This document shows positions 35,048-43,572 of a stretch of DNA of 64,000 nucleotides, one piece after another. The DNA is from Microcaldota archaeon (GTDB lineage: Archaea > Micrarchaeota > Micrarchaeia > Micrarchaeales > Micrarchaeaceae): assembly GCA_021816885.1 (NCBI GenBank), contig JAKAWS010000002.1, forward strand, positions 16,718 through 80,717, read 5' to 3'. The translations under genes were made by a program, and so were the position numbers. Within the stretch, counting starts at the first letter, position 1, and every line of letters starts with the position of its first letter. The notes beneath the pieces are model-generated. The model was not told where the DNA came from, searched no databases, and saw nothing but the letters and a program-made list of their open reading frames with translations.

Positions 35048-35305
35048 TTGAATTCTGAAAAACGACTCGGGATAAAGGGGTCTAGCGGCGCCGAAGTGCC
35101 ATCTTTTACGACGACCGTAAAGATAAAATCTCAGATAAAGAAGTACTTCGGGACGAAGGCGTACGGTCAGACTTTCTTCCACAAGCCATCCAAAGACGGA
35201 AGCATCAACGCACTGCTTAGGAAACACGAACGCCACGAAGAGCCGCTGCCTCCCATACCATACTGCAACTCCATCAGTCGGAATATATCGATGCGATCCC
35301 TTTGA
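35048..35305 (+). CDS. Small hypothetical protein starting with TTG
   Basis: A TTG at 35048 opens 85 residues; a perfect GGTGAT ribosome binding site lies at 35039-35044, directly after the tRNA-Gly CCA end. The protein is basic in its first half (VKIKSQIKKYFGTKAYGQTF) and ends with a proline-containing tail. Its 3' end overlaps the convergent pelota gene by 32 bases. No family is recognised. Because it follows the tRNA by only 11 bases, both may come from one transcript. Confidence 0.55.
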   Translation: MNSEKRLGIKGSSGAEVPSFTTTVKIKSQIKKYFGTKAYGQTFFHKPSKDGSINALLRKHERHEEPLPPIPYCNSISRNISMRSL

Positions 35306-36299
35306 ACGAGTTTAGCTGCTGTCCTACCTCGTCCATTGAGTTGAATACCTCTATGTGTATTCTCTTCGATTCTGCGATGTCGAGTATTCTCCTTATATCG
35401 TTATCGCCCAGCTCGCTGTCATTTACCAATATTGTGGAAGCTTCATAATCTTTTATCGCAGCATTTACGCCGTTTTTTCCGTAGCGTGACGCGCCGCCGC
35501 TCAGTCCCTTCAAAAACTCCTCCATATACACGAACTCCTTTCTTATCTTCTCTTTGCCCAAGAGCGCCGCCGTCTTTTTGCTCTTTATAACCTCATAAAC
35601 CCCCGTACGTTCTGCGTTGCTGGCATACTCATAGATCAGATCCTTCCCAACAACCGTTTTCTTATTCCTACCTATGTAATCTCGAACATCGTCCTTTGCG
35701 AAGCCCGGCCCTGCGATCACGACCGTTCCAACCTCTATGGCGTTCGCCTCCTCGGCTATCTCTCTATAATATTTCTCCTGCTGTATCTTGAAGTCTTTCT
35801 GGCTCATCCTCTTGCTCAGCCCGCTGTATATCTCTCTCCTGAACTTTACTCCATATCCGAGAAGCACTGCCGATGTGGCCTTTTCATCGTCTGCTGTGAT
35901 TATTCCTAGTCTCGGTCTTGATGTGTCCGAGACAGCATCCTTTATCACTTTGAGCATATAATCGCTCCATGACTCTTTAGATATCTCGAGCTCGTATTTT
36001 GGAGGTATGTTTATTGTGTGATGGCTTCTGAGCTGCACATACTCGATAGGATGGCCATCCATTATTATGCCCGAAATCCGAAGCCTTGAAGCGTCGGTAT
36101 CAAACTCCGTCTTCTCTACCCTTAAAGTGACAATGACATCTTTTCTCTCTGCTTTGTCATCTTCGGTAGGCCTAAACTTGCGTTCGCTACGACCTTTTAC
36201 AACATCGCCAGGGAATATGACCCGCTGCGCTCCCCAAAGGTCTTCTACGGTCTCTATCCTTATCCGTACGGTCTGCGGATCGTGTCTTAAGATTCTCAT
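35274..36299 (-). CDS. pelA: Pelota (Dom34) ribosome-rescue factor
   Basis: The 341-residue protein resembles eRF1-like pelota: the N-terminal Sm-like domain (MRILRHDPQTVRIRIETVED), a central domain (about 130-255) and a C-terminal domain with ILVNDSELGDNDIRRILDIA. It enters stalled ribosomes with aEF1A and promotes their splitting by ABCE1. The GGQ tripeptide of release factors is absent, as expected. Confidence 0.93.
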   Translation of the reverse strand: MRILRHDPQTVRIRIETVEDLWGAQRVIFPGDVVKGRSERKFRPTEDDKAERKDVIVTLRVEKTEFDTDASRLRISGIIMDGHPIEYVQLRSHHTINIPPKYELEISKESWSDYMLKVIKDAVSDTSRPRLGIITADDEKATSAVLLGYGVKFRREIYSGLSKRMSQKDFKIQQEKYYREIAEEANAIEVGTVVIAGPGFAKDDVRDYIGRNKKTVVGKDLIYEYASNAERTGVYEVIKSKKTAALLGKEKIRKEFVYMEEFLKGLSGGASRYGKNGVNAAIKDYEASTILVNDSELGDNDIRRILDIAESKRIHIEVFNSMDEVGQQLNSFKGIASIYSD

Positions 36300-36400
36300 G
36301 GTAATCGATTTCCCATTCCTAGATTCAATATTGGCCGATTCTTTATATTTCTTTGCAGAAAAAAGCGACTCCTTATAAAAGTGAGCGGGAAAACTGTATC

Positions 36401-36994
36401 ATGTCTATTCTGGTGTCCTTGGCAGCCATTGCGGTAAAGCTGGTCCAAGAGTATGGATATCCCATGCTTTTCCTCCTTATGTTCCTAGAGAGTTCCAGCA
36501 TACCTGTGCCAAGCGAGGTGGTGCTGCCTCTCGCAGGAGTGCTTGCATTTCGCAACCTCCTTCATTTCTGGCCGGCGTTTGCCGTGACTTTGGCCGGCAG
36601 CGCGCTGGGCTTGGCTCTTGATTATTACATAGGCTTCATTCTGGGAAAGGATGTTGTATACAGGCACCTGCACTTCTTCCATCTGAAAAAGGAGAGCATA
36701 AATCGCTTCGACTCGTGGTTCAACAGGAACGCAGTAGCCGCTGTGTTCTTCTCACGACTGCTCCCAGTGGTAAGGACTATCATGAGTTTTCCTGCGGGCT
36801 TTGCAAGGATGCCGGCCAAGCGGTTCTTCTTGTATTCGATAACCGGTGCCGCGATATGGGACATGATTCTGATGCTCTTCGGTTTCTATGCGCTCAGCAC
36901 CAACAGTGCTGTGGTCTGGATGGGGGCGATAGGCGGTCTCGCAATCGCGCTCTTCGTAGCATACAAGGTAGGGATGCGCCGCTTACGCCGGTGA
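36401..36994 (+). CDS. DedA-family membrane protein
   Basis: From ATG 36401 the protein has 197 residues (MSILVSLAAIAVKLVQEYGY). It shows the DedA pattern: FLESSSIPVPSEVVLPLAG near the first re-entrant segment, GSALGLALDYYIGFILGK, and FFSRLLPVVRTIMSFPAGFARM. Such proteins are needed for membrane homeostasis and may move lipids or their carriers. The frame upstream of 36401 is not supported. Its 3' end overlaps the convergent histidine kinase gene by 12 bases. Confidence 0.88.
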   Translation: MSILVSLAAIAVKLVQEYGYPMLFLLMFLESSSIPVPSEVVLPLAGVLAFRNLLHFWPAFAVTLAGSALGLALDYYIGFILGKDVVYRHLHFFHLKKESINRFDSWFNRNAVAAVFFSRLLPVVRTIMSFPAGFARMPAKRFFLYSITGAAIWDMILMLFGFYALSTNSAVVWMGAIGGLAIALFVAYKVGMRRLRR

Positions 36995-39232
36995 CCTTTT
37001 CTGTTTTTTCCTGTATTGCGATACAGGCAGCACGAACAGGAACCTTGTCCCTTTCCCGAGCTCTGATTCTACGCTTATCCTTCCGCCATGCAGCTTTATT
37101 ATGCTCTGCGTTATCGCGAGTCCGAGTCCTGTGCCCTCGTTGTTCCTTCTTGCGAGTTCCTTTCTCTGCGACTGATAGAACCTCCTGAAGAGCTTCTTTC
37201 TGTCTTCATCGCTTATTCCGGCCCCAGTGTCTGCCACCTCGCAGCAAACCTTCCTCGCGCTCTTCATGTATATGTGCACGCCTATGCTGCCGTGTTCTGT
37301 AAATTTTATGGAGTTTCCTATGAGGTTCACAAAGACCTGTATTGTCTTGTTTGGATCTATCTGCACAGCCGGAACATTGTAATCTACTTTCCATGAAAAG
37401 GCAAGACCCTTTGCGCGCACCGCCTCCTCCAACGCCTTTATGCTCGGGCTGTTTCCCATCTCCGCGAGATTGACATCATGTATCTCGAGGCTCACCTTGT
37501 TCGCATCGAGCTTGTTCGCATCCAATATTTGTTTTATTATTAGGGAGAGCCTGTTTGATTCGTCGAAGATTATCCTCAGGTTCTCCTTCTGAGACTCGTT
37601 CATCTCCCCGAACTCTCCGTCTATTAGGAACTTGGAATATCCGGTTATGCTGGTGAGCGGGGTCTTCAATTCATGCGCTATGTTGCTTATGAAGTCGGAT
37701 TTCGCCTCGTTCTCGTTCTCGATTCTCTTCGCCCAGTTCGCCCTTTTCTTCAGCTCGGCTTCTAGGTCAGAGATGGTCCTGGAGCTTTCAAGCTCGTTTA
37801 TAAGTATCGTAAATTCTGCCTGTCCATCCCTGAATGCCACCCTTATGTTGTGCGTGCAAGGCAGAAGGGAGCCGTCCTTTTTCTTTAGGTTGGTGTAAGT
37901 TCCGTTTATCTTCGTTCCCTTCTTGGCGTAGGCAAGGTCCCTGTCAAGTGCACCACTGTCCGTATACAGATCGCCGACGTTTCTGCCTACGAGTTCCTGT
38001 CTTTTGTATCCCAGGTATTTTTCTACCGGCATATTACAAGAGGTTATGTAACCCAAATTGTTAACAATCAGCACTATATCGGACATGTTGGATATCATGT
38101 CCTGCGTTATATCCTCTGTCTCGCGCATCCTTGCCTCCATGGACCGTTCCTGCATGACCAAGGTATAGCCATACAAGCCCCGTAACGCGTAGAAGCGTAG
38201 CGGTATTCTCTCTGACTCCTGCAGCATCTCGAACTCTCCAGACTGTACGCTCTTCTCCGCGTTGGAGAGCGCAGACAACAGCGCATCCTTGTCTGCAGGG
38301 TTCACCAGGTCATATATGTACCTGTTAGAAACGAGTTCGCTTATGGAGGTGCCGCCCATCTTACCGTAAAGGTTTCTTACCTTCATATCATGATCAAGAT
38401 ATAGCAGATAAGCGTCGGGGATGCTTTCGAATATTCTCGAGATAGTGCTATGCAGCTCGGCATAGGTAACATTGTTTACAGTGAGGTGTATGAGTCCATC
38501 GCTGACTCTGGTGGGAGACACTTCTGCGACCAGATGTCCTGAAGTGCCGTTGAGGAGCAGGCTCTCCGGTCTGCCGGTGTGCGCCTGCAGCTCAGCGAAT
38601 CCCTTCCCAAGCACGGGGGCGCATCTCAGCCCATCCGTGGTGTACACTCCGAAGGTCTTGCAGAAGGCCTTGTTCGCCTTTATTATGGAGTCGTTGGACG
38701 ATACGAGCGCTTGCGGCACCGGGGAATTGAACGAGGAATCGAAATAAGCTGCCAGTTTCCTGTTTATCTCTATGTCCGACCTGTTGACAAGATAGAGCCC
38801 TATTAGGTCAGCAGAGTAAGAGAGCGCGTCCACCACCCCCTTTGTGAACCTGTTCTCCGCATATGCATACAGGCTAAGTATCCCGACTATGTTCCCGTTC
38901 ACTATGCACGGTACGAAGGCGCAGCTCTTATAGCCTTTTGCGTTCATCTCTACAGTCTCAGAGAACTCAGAGAACTCGCTGGACGAATTATCTACATATG
39001 GTTTTCTGGTGTTCGATACATACCTGAAATACTGCGTGTCCGGCGGCCTTTTGTTGTACGTCTGCACTATCTGGATTTTGTCTATACCGAAGAACGAGGA
39101 CAGCGAAGTGCCGAACGCCGCGACCATCTCGGCATCATTCGTACTATTGCGCGCGCTGTCCATTATGTCCGATATGAGCTTTATGAGAAATTGGTTGTCT
39201 GGCATACGGTCGCCATAATGAATCTCCAACAA
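36983..39232 (-). CDS. Sensor histidine kinase (GAF-PAS-HisKA-HATPase)
   Basis: The 749-residue protein has a GAF-like domain (about 15-170), PAS-like segments (about 170-500, with one clear PAS at about 385-500), the H box FISNIAHELKTPLTSITGY with the phospho-accepting His520, then an HATPase domain with the N box (VFVNLIGNSIKFTEHG), DTGAGIS and GTGLGLAITQSI. No membrane helix is evident, so it senses a cytoplasmic signal. There is no response regulator next to it, so it is an orphan in this window. Bacterial-type two-component genes are scarce in small archaeal genomes, so acquisition is likely. ATG 39205 is an alternative start. Confidence 0.92.
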   Translation of the reverse strand: MLEIHYGDRMPDNQFLIKLISDIMDSARNSTNDAEMVAAFGTSLSSFFGIDKIQIVQTYNKRPPDTQYFRYVSNTRKPYVDNSSSEFSEFSETVEMNAKGYKSCAFVPCIVNGNIVGILSLYAYAENRFTKGVVDALSYSADLIGLYLVNRSDIEINRKLAAYFDSSFNSPVPQALVSSNDSIIKANKAFCKTFGVYTTDGLRCAPVLGKGFAELQAHTGRPESLLLNGTSGHLVAEVSPTRVSDGLIHLTVNNVTYAELHSTISRIFESIPDAYLLYLDHDMKVRNLYGKMGGTSISELVSNRYIYDLVNPADKDALLSALSNAEKSVQSGEFEMLQESERIPLRFYALRGLYGYTLVMQERSMEARMRETEDITQDMISNMSDIVLIVNNLGYITSCNMPVEKYLGYKRQELVGRNVGDLYTDSGALDRDLAYAKKGTKINGTYTNLKKKDGSLLPCTHNIRVAFRDGQAEFTILINELESSRTISDLEAELKKRANWAKRIENENEAKSDFISNIAHELKTPLTSITGYSKFLIDGEFGEMNESQKENLRIIFDESNRLSLIIKQILDANKLDANKVSLEIHDVNLAEMGNSPSIKALEEAVRAKGLAFSWKVDYNVPAVQIDPNKTIQVFVNLIGNSIKFTEHGSIGVHIYMKSARKVCCEVADTGAGISDEDRKKLFRRFYQSQRKELARRNNEGTGLGLAITQSIIKLHGGRISVESELGKGTRFLFVLPVSQYRKKQKRSPA

Positions 39233-39268
39233 AAATATATATTCCTAATGTGTTATTAGAGGGAGTGC

Positions 39269-39928
39269 ATGCAGATAGAGACTATATTCGATGGGGTCTA
39301 TAAGTTGGACGGAAAGCTCTGCACGGAAAGCCTAGTGCAGGGTAAGAAGGTCTACGGAGAGGAGCATAAGGAGTTCGGAGGCAAGGAGTATAGGATGTGG
39401 AATCCTTACAGGAGCAAGCTCGCCGCAGCGATACTCAACGGCCTCAAGAATGAGCATATAAGAAGGTCGGACAGCGTGCTATATCTTGGAGCTGCCACCG
39501 GCACTACGACCAGCCACGTCAGTGATATGATAGGAAAGGAAGGCCTGCTCTACTGCGTAGAGCTTTCAGAGCGCAACATGCGAGACCTTCTCACCGTATG
39601 CGAAAGCAGGACAAATATGCTTCCAATTCTTGCAGATGCAAGATATACGGAGAGATATGAACTGATGCTCAAGCAATGCGATATAATATACCAGGATGTG
39701 TCATCCCCGGAGCAGGTAGGCATACTGCTCAGCAACTCAAGGTTCTTGAAGAAGGGAGGATACGCCTATTTTGCGATAAAGTCCCAGAGCATAGATATAA
39801 AGAAAAGTCCGGAACATACGTTTAGGAAGGCGTTGGCCGAGCTAAGTCGGGTGTTTGAGGTGGTGGAAGAGGTAAGAATCGAGCCGTACCACAAGCTGCA
39901 CCTCTTCGCGGTATTGAGGAAGATATGA
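39269..39928 (+). CDS. flpA: Fibrillarin (rRNA/tRNA 2'-O-methyltransferase)
   Basis: The 219-residue protein is the catalytic part of the C/D box sRNP that methylates ribose in rRNA and tRNA. The SAM motif is VLYLGAATGTTTSHVSD near residues 70-86, with the conserved REYRMWNPYRSKLAAAI-like region upstream (here EYRMWNPYRSKLAAAI) and the catalytic KSQSIDIKKSP segment. The usual partner gene nop5 is not beside it. It overlaps the next gene by four bases. Confidence 0.92.
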   Translation: MQIETIFDGVYKLDGKLCTESLVQGKKVYGEEHKEFGGKEYRMWNPYRSKLAAAILNGLKNEHIRRSDSVLYLGAATGTTTSHVSDMIGKEGLLYCVELSERNMRDLLTVCESRTNMLPILADARYTERYELMLKQCDIIYQDVSSPEQVGILLSNSRFLKKGGYAYFAIKSQSIDIKKSPEHTFRKALAELSRVFEVVEEVRIEPYHKLHLFAVLRKI

Positions 39929-40734
39929 TGGACAGAAGGATAACTAAGGCTCTGACGCGCCAGAAAAAGGCGCGGTGCGCCTACTGTTTCTGCGAATTTC
40001 AGTCGATATCAGAAAGAGAGTTCTGTCCGTTCTGCGAACTACCGCTGTTTGGCGGCACCGAATCAGCGCACATAATAAACAGCCAGATAAATGGGATCGG
40101 TACAGAATTCAGAAGAAAACTCGATGCCGGGGACTATGATGGAGCAGAGTCAGACCTTATCAAGCTCATGGCACAGTCAGGCAATCCCATACTCAACTAC
40201 GTCTATGGAACATTTTGCATAATGAGCTCAAACGCGGAGATCTCGAAAATAAGGTACGACCTGGAAGGATTTATGGAGAGAAACACCATGTTCCGCGACT
40301 CTGCTGCGAAAGGGTACGCAAGGGCGCGCGCAGCGATGCATTCCTACCTTTACATCTACGAAACCGCACCGGCAAAAGACTTGTACGCTACATATGCAGC
40401 GTTCCTAGCATATTCTAAACTCGGGATGGAGAGGCCAGCGTCGCTGACATTAGAAAGCATAAAAAATGCAGACAAACCTGGACATGTGTACAGATATGCG
40501 AGGATGTTGAGGCATTCGTACTCGAAGATGTACAAGGAGCTGCTCACGGCGGCGAAAAAAATGACAACCGAAGAGCCAAACCACAACTCGCTCTTCTATA
40601 TGGCGTTTGCGCTTCTCAAAACAAAGAAGGCCTCAGAAGCGCTAAAAATAGCGGAATACGCCGCGCAGAGCCTCAAAGATAAGCGATTCCTTGACATAGC
40701 AAACGACGCGAAGGCTGCACTGTCGACAGACTGA
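39925..40734 (+). CDS. Zinc-ribbon protein with helical repeat region
   Basis: The 269-residue protein begins with a zinc ribbon (ARCAYCFCEF and EFCPFCELPLF near residues 17-42) and continues with about 200 residues of helices in a TPR/Sel1-like arrangement (AAKGYARARAAMHSYLYIYE and FYMAFALLKTKKASEALKIA). It overlaps flpA by four bases, so it may work with the C/D sRNP or simply share the transcript. No exact family is known to me. Confidence 0.65.
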   Translation: MMDRRITKALTRQKKARCAYCFCEFQSISEREFCPFCELPLFGGTESAHIINSQINGIGTEFRRKLDAGDYDGAESDLIKLMAQSGNPILNYVYGTFCIMSSNAEISKIRYDLEGFMERNTMFRDSAAKGYARARAAMHSYLYIYETAPAKDLYATYAAFLAYSKLGMERPASLTLESIKNADKPGHVYRYARMLRHSYSKMYKELLTAAKKMTTEEPNHNSLFYMAFALLKTKKASEALKIAEYAAQSLKDKRFLDIANDAKAALSTD

Positions 40735-40807
40735 GTGACGGTCACGGCCTCAATGCCGCCGCTCCACAACCTTTTTATATGAAAAGTGCAGCAACCGCTT
40801 TGATACT

Positions 40808-41203
40808 ATGCCTGACTCGACGGACAAAACAAGGGACAAAAGGAACAAATTCGCAACAGCTATTGCCTCGGCGATATTTGGGGCAAGTCTGACTCTGACC
40901 GTTACCAGCATGTTCACTAGCAACCATGCAGACAGAGAGATAACGAACATCAATGATATGAGCAAGATTGAGGTAAACCTCGTCCGGATACAGATACAGA
41001 ACATAGAGAGCAATACTGGAAGAGTGTCAAATAGCGCTTGCAATTACCTGAGGTCAGCGCCGAGCGAGCTCGCAAAAGACGGGAAGGTACTCAGTGCCAA
41101 TACAGAGGACAATGTACTTGCCGGAGACCTGCTTGAGAAGGCTGCACAGACACTGCGCGTATTGAAGCGCGAAGCGCCAGAATGTGTCGCTGTACACAAC
41201 TAA
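40808..41203 (+). CDS. Hypothetical membrane-anchored protein
   Basis: The 131-residue protein has one hydrophobic segment (ATAIASAIFGASLTLTVTSM, residues 16-35) after a charged start, then a polar domain with two cysteines (SACNYLRS and APECVAVHN) that could form a disulfide outside the cell. A TATA-like TTTTTATATG lies near 40771-40780, about 30 bases upstream. No family is recognised. It is convergent with gltX. Confidence 0.55.
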   Translation: MPDSTDKTRDKRNKFATAIASAIFGASLTLTVTSMFTSNHADREITNINDMSKIEVNLVRIQIQNIESNTGRVSNSACNYLRSAPSELAKDGKVLSANTEDNVLAGDLLEKAAQTLRVLKREAPECVAVHN

Positions 41204-41209
41204 ATCCCG

Positions 41210-42412
41210 TCAGCCCAGTTTTCTTCCGAGTGCGGAGAGCTTAGCCATATCCAAGTAAGAAGGGTTCTTTCCTGTTCCCGAGCTTACGACATAATTGCGT
41301 ATCGCTTTCGGCGGTATCCCGTTGTTCCTAAATCCCGCAATAGTCGGAGTTCTAGGGTCGTCCCATCCGCTCAGCTCCCCGGACTTTATCGCCTTTATTA
41401 TGTCAGACTTGTGGGCGAGCATCCCCTTCACCTTCAATACCCCAACTTCTATCGTGTGGGGCTGCGCCTCGCCTATCGCCGAATATAAGTATGCCTGCTT
41501 TACCCCGTTCACCTCGTGCTCGATTCCCCTTATCACAAGGTTTATCCCCATCTCATGGTCGTCAATCGCCGACGCGAAGTTGTACAGCGGCCACGCCCTA
41601 TATCTCCCTTTCGTTATGGGGTGCTCGGCCTCTATGACCCTCATCATTATCCAGTCCCTTACAGAAGGGTTTGGATGGCTCATATCAGTCTTAAGTCTAA
41701 GCACTGCTTCACCTTCCTTATACGAGGATAGCATCTTCTCCCACAGCTCGGTGTTTACTGCAGTGCTGTTCGACCTGCACGCGCAGGCTCTTCCCTCGGC
41801 CCGGTTCCTCCTCATTATCTCAGAATCGCATGTGCATACATAAGCATGTCCATCGAGGATGAGCCTCTTTGCATACTTGTAGTAAAGTTCCATCCGCTCG
41901 CTCTGCCGGAAGATTCCGCTTATACTGCAGCCCAGCCAGTTCAGATCGTCTATGATTGCCTTGTACGCTTCCGGTATAGGGGGTTTGGTCTTTGGATCGG
42001 TATCCTCGAACCTGACAAAGAACGAGCCATTGTACATTTTAGCGTACTCATCGCAGAGTATAGCGACCTTCGCATGGCCGATATGGAGAAAACCGCTAGG
42101 GTTTGGAGCGAACCTCGTGTTTACTTTTATAGACTCGGTAACCCAAGAGAGTTTGGGAAGCCCGGTCCTCTCCGCCTTTTCCGGATAGACATAATGTGCA
42201 GATTCTTCCTCCAACTCTTCCTTGGTCAGAGAGTTCACTTCTGCTACTACTGTCCCAACCATCTTTCTGATTCTGTCGGATCCAATCTCCTTTGAAGCAA
42301 ACTCCGCAAAGAGCTTGTTCATTACGTTCTCTGGCACTGCCTTGCCATAATCAAGCGCGTTCTTGACCGCAAACTTCCTTGCGGCCTTTCTTATTAACTC
42401 GTCATCAAGCAT
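41210..42412 (-). CDS. gltX: Glutamyl-tRNA synthetase, archaeal type, lacking the anticodon-binding domain
   Basis: The 400-residue protein has the archaeal N-terminal extension (to about 95), the class I motif FAPNPSGFLHIGHAK near residues 101-115 and the catalytic fold with RFEDTDPKTKPP. The expected KMSKS-like region reads GMLAHKSDIIKAI and is followed by the family's GELSGWDDPRTPTIAGFRN. The protein stops at LGRKLG, the point where others read NRK and go on for 150 or so residues of beta-barrel anticodon-binding domain. No continuation exists in other frames, since the convergent gene begins there. It may charge tRNA-Glu by the catalytic core alone, or need a separate partner. Confidence 0.88.
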   Translation of the reverse strand: MLDDELIRKAARKFAVKNALDYGKAVPENVMNKLFAEFASKEIGSDRIRKMVGTVVAEVNSLTKEELEEESAHYVYPEKAERTGLPKLSWVTESIKVNTRFAPNPSGFLHIGHAKVAILCDEYAKMYNGSFFVRFEDTDPKTKPPIPEAYKAIIDDLNWLGCSISGIFRQSERMELYYKYAKRLILDGHAYVCTCDSEIMRRNRAEGRACACRSNSTAVNTELWEKMLSSYKEGEAVLRLKTDMSHPNPSVRDWIMMRVIEAEHPITKGRYRAWPLYNFASAIDDHEMGINLVIRGIEHEVNGVKQAYLYSAIGEAQPHTIEVGVLKVKGMLAHKSDIIKAIKSGELSGWDDPRTPTIAGFRNNGIPPKAIRNYVVSSGTGKNPSYLDMAKLSALGRKLG

Positions 42413-42422
42413 TATATTACCG

Positions 42423-42995
42423 CTATCCGAGCTCAGCCAATCTCAGCTGGTTCTGGTAAAGGGTGCCCTGTTCTGTGACTATCGCCTGCACAGATACCGG
42501 CACAGTGCTTCCAACATCCAAGATATTAGATATGCGGAGCGGGTAGGTAGAATTCCCAATATCTATTCTGACTAGGCTACCAGAGTATCTCAGCATCACC
42601 GGATTGGGAAGTTTTATGTACGCAGTGGTGTTAAAGGCAAGGCCGGTGCTGTAGCCCACGATGGAGTTGTATACTAAGTACGAAGAGAAATTACTTCCGT
42701 TGACGTCTATCTGGTTCCCGACCTTGGTATAGCTGTTTATGTTGCCCTCTTTCTGAAGGATTCCAAGTTCGTTAAGCAGCGAGTTGGATGGCTGCCCGTA
42801 AAGGACCATATTCCTAGAATAGCCTTGGATAACTGCGTTGGCAGTACCGGTCACGAGCAGCGTTGGGGTAATGGTTGTAGTCGTGCCCTTGGTCGGCGGC
42901 GAGGAGTTGCTACCGGCAACATTACCAAGGACGAACATGACTGATAGTATTATCACGGCAGCTATCATCAATATGCTTTTTGTCTTTTTCTCCAT
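42423..42995 (-). CDS. Signal-anchored secreted protein
   Basis: The 190-residue protein starts MEKKTKSILMIAAVIILSVM, a basic stretch and a hydrophobic helix (residues 7-25), then a Thr-rich linker (PPTKGTTTTITPT) and a beta-rich domain with several N-glycosylation sites. It most likely faces the outside of the cell. It ends ten bases before gltX on the same strand, but a functional link is not expected. Family unknown. Confidence 0.6.
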   Translation of the reverse strand: MEKKTKSILMIAAVIILSVMFVLGNVAGSNSSPPTKGTTTTITPTLLVTGTANAVIQGYSRNMVLYGQPSNSLLNELGILQKEGNINSYTKVGNQIDVNGSNFSSYLVYNSIVGYSTGLAFNTTAYIKLPNPVMLRYSGSLVRIDIGNSTYPLRISNILDVGSTVPVSVQAIVTEQGTLYQNQLRLAELG

Positions 42996-43060
42996 ATAAT
43001 CACTTTCTAATCTGTCATAAACAATGGTGGGGTCTATTATATTCGGGAGAAACCTTTATT

Positions 43061-43477
43061 ATGGTTTTCAGAGAGGAGCTAAATAAACACATTACAAGTC
43101 TTACGCAAATCAGAAGAAGCCTGATACAAATGCTACACGAAATGAAATTGAATTCCATCCCATTCGAGAAAATCCAAACAGGGCAGAAGATTATAGAAGT
43201 CCGCCTGTATGATGAAAAGAGACGGATGGTGAAGATCGGCGACATCATAGTCTTCGCCAAGTTGCCAGATAAGACGGAGAAAATCAGAGTAGAGGTAATT
43301 GGACTTTCTATTTTCAAATCTTTTCGGGATTTGTTCTCCAATTTCGATAAGTCAAAATTTGGGCACGATCAAATCTTAAGCTTAGAAGAGCAGATCGAAC
43401 TACAACGTGAGCACTATACAGAAGGCGAAGAAAAAACTAGTGGTGTTATCGGTATCCATATCAAGTTGATTAAATAA
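43061..43477 (+). CDS. ASCH-domain protein
   Basis: From ATG 43061 the protein has 138 residues (MVFREELNKHITSLTQIRRS). The core reads IPFEKIQTGQKIIEVRLYDE then KRRMVKIGDIIVFAKLPDKTEK and ends with GVIGIHIKLI, which fits the ASCH domain, a PUA-like beta-barrel that binds RNA or modified nucleosides; bacterial YqfB-like members are amidohydrolases. The upstream extension to 42980 is not supported. The gene is AT-rich compared with its neighbours and contains the GGAGCTAAATAAACA variant of a motif found at three other places. Confidence 0.75.
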   Translation: MVFREELNKHITSLTQIRRSLIQMLHEMKLNSIPFEKIQTGQKIIEVRLYDEKRRMVKIGDIIVFAKLPDKTEKIRVEVIGLSIFKSFRDLFSNFDKSKFGHDQILSLEEQIELQREHYTEGEEKTSGVIGIHIKLIK

Positions 43478-43572
43478 TACCCACGCAGATAGGCAGATAT
43501 GGCAAATACCTATACATATAGCTTTCCTCGAAAGTCTTACAATCCCGCGCGCCCACCGCGCACGAGATAGAG

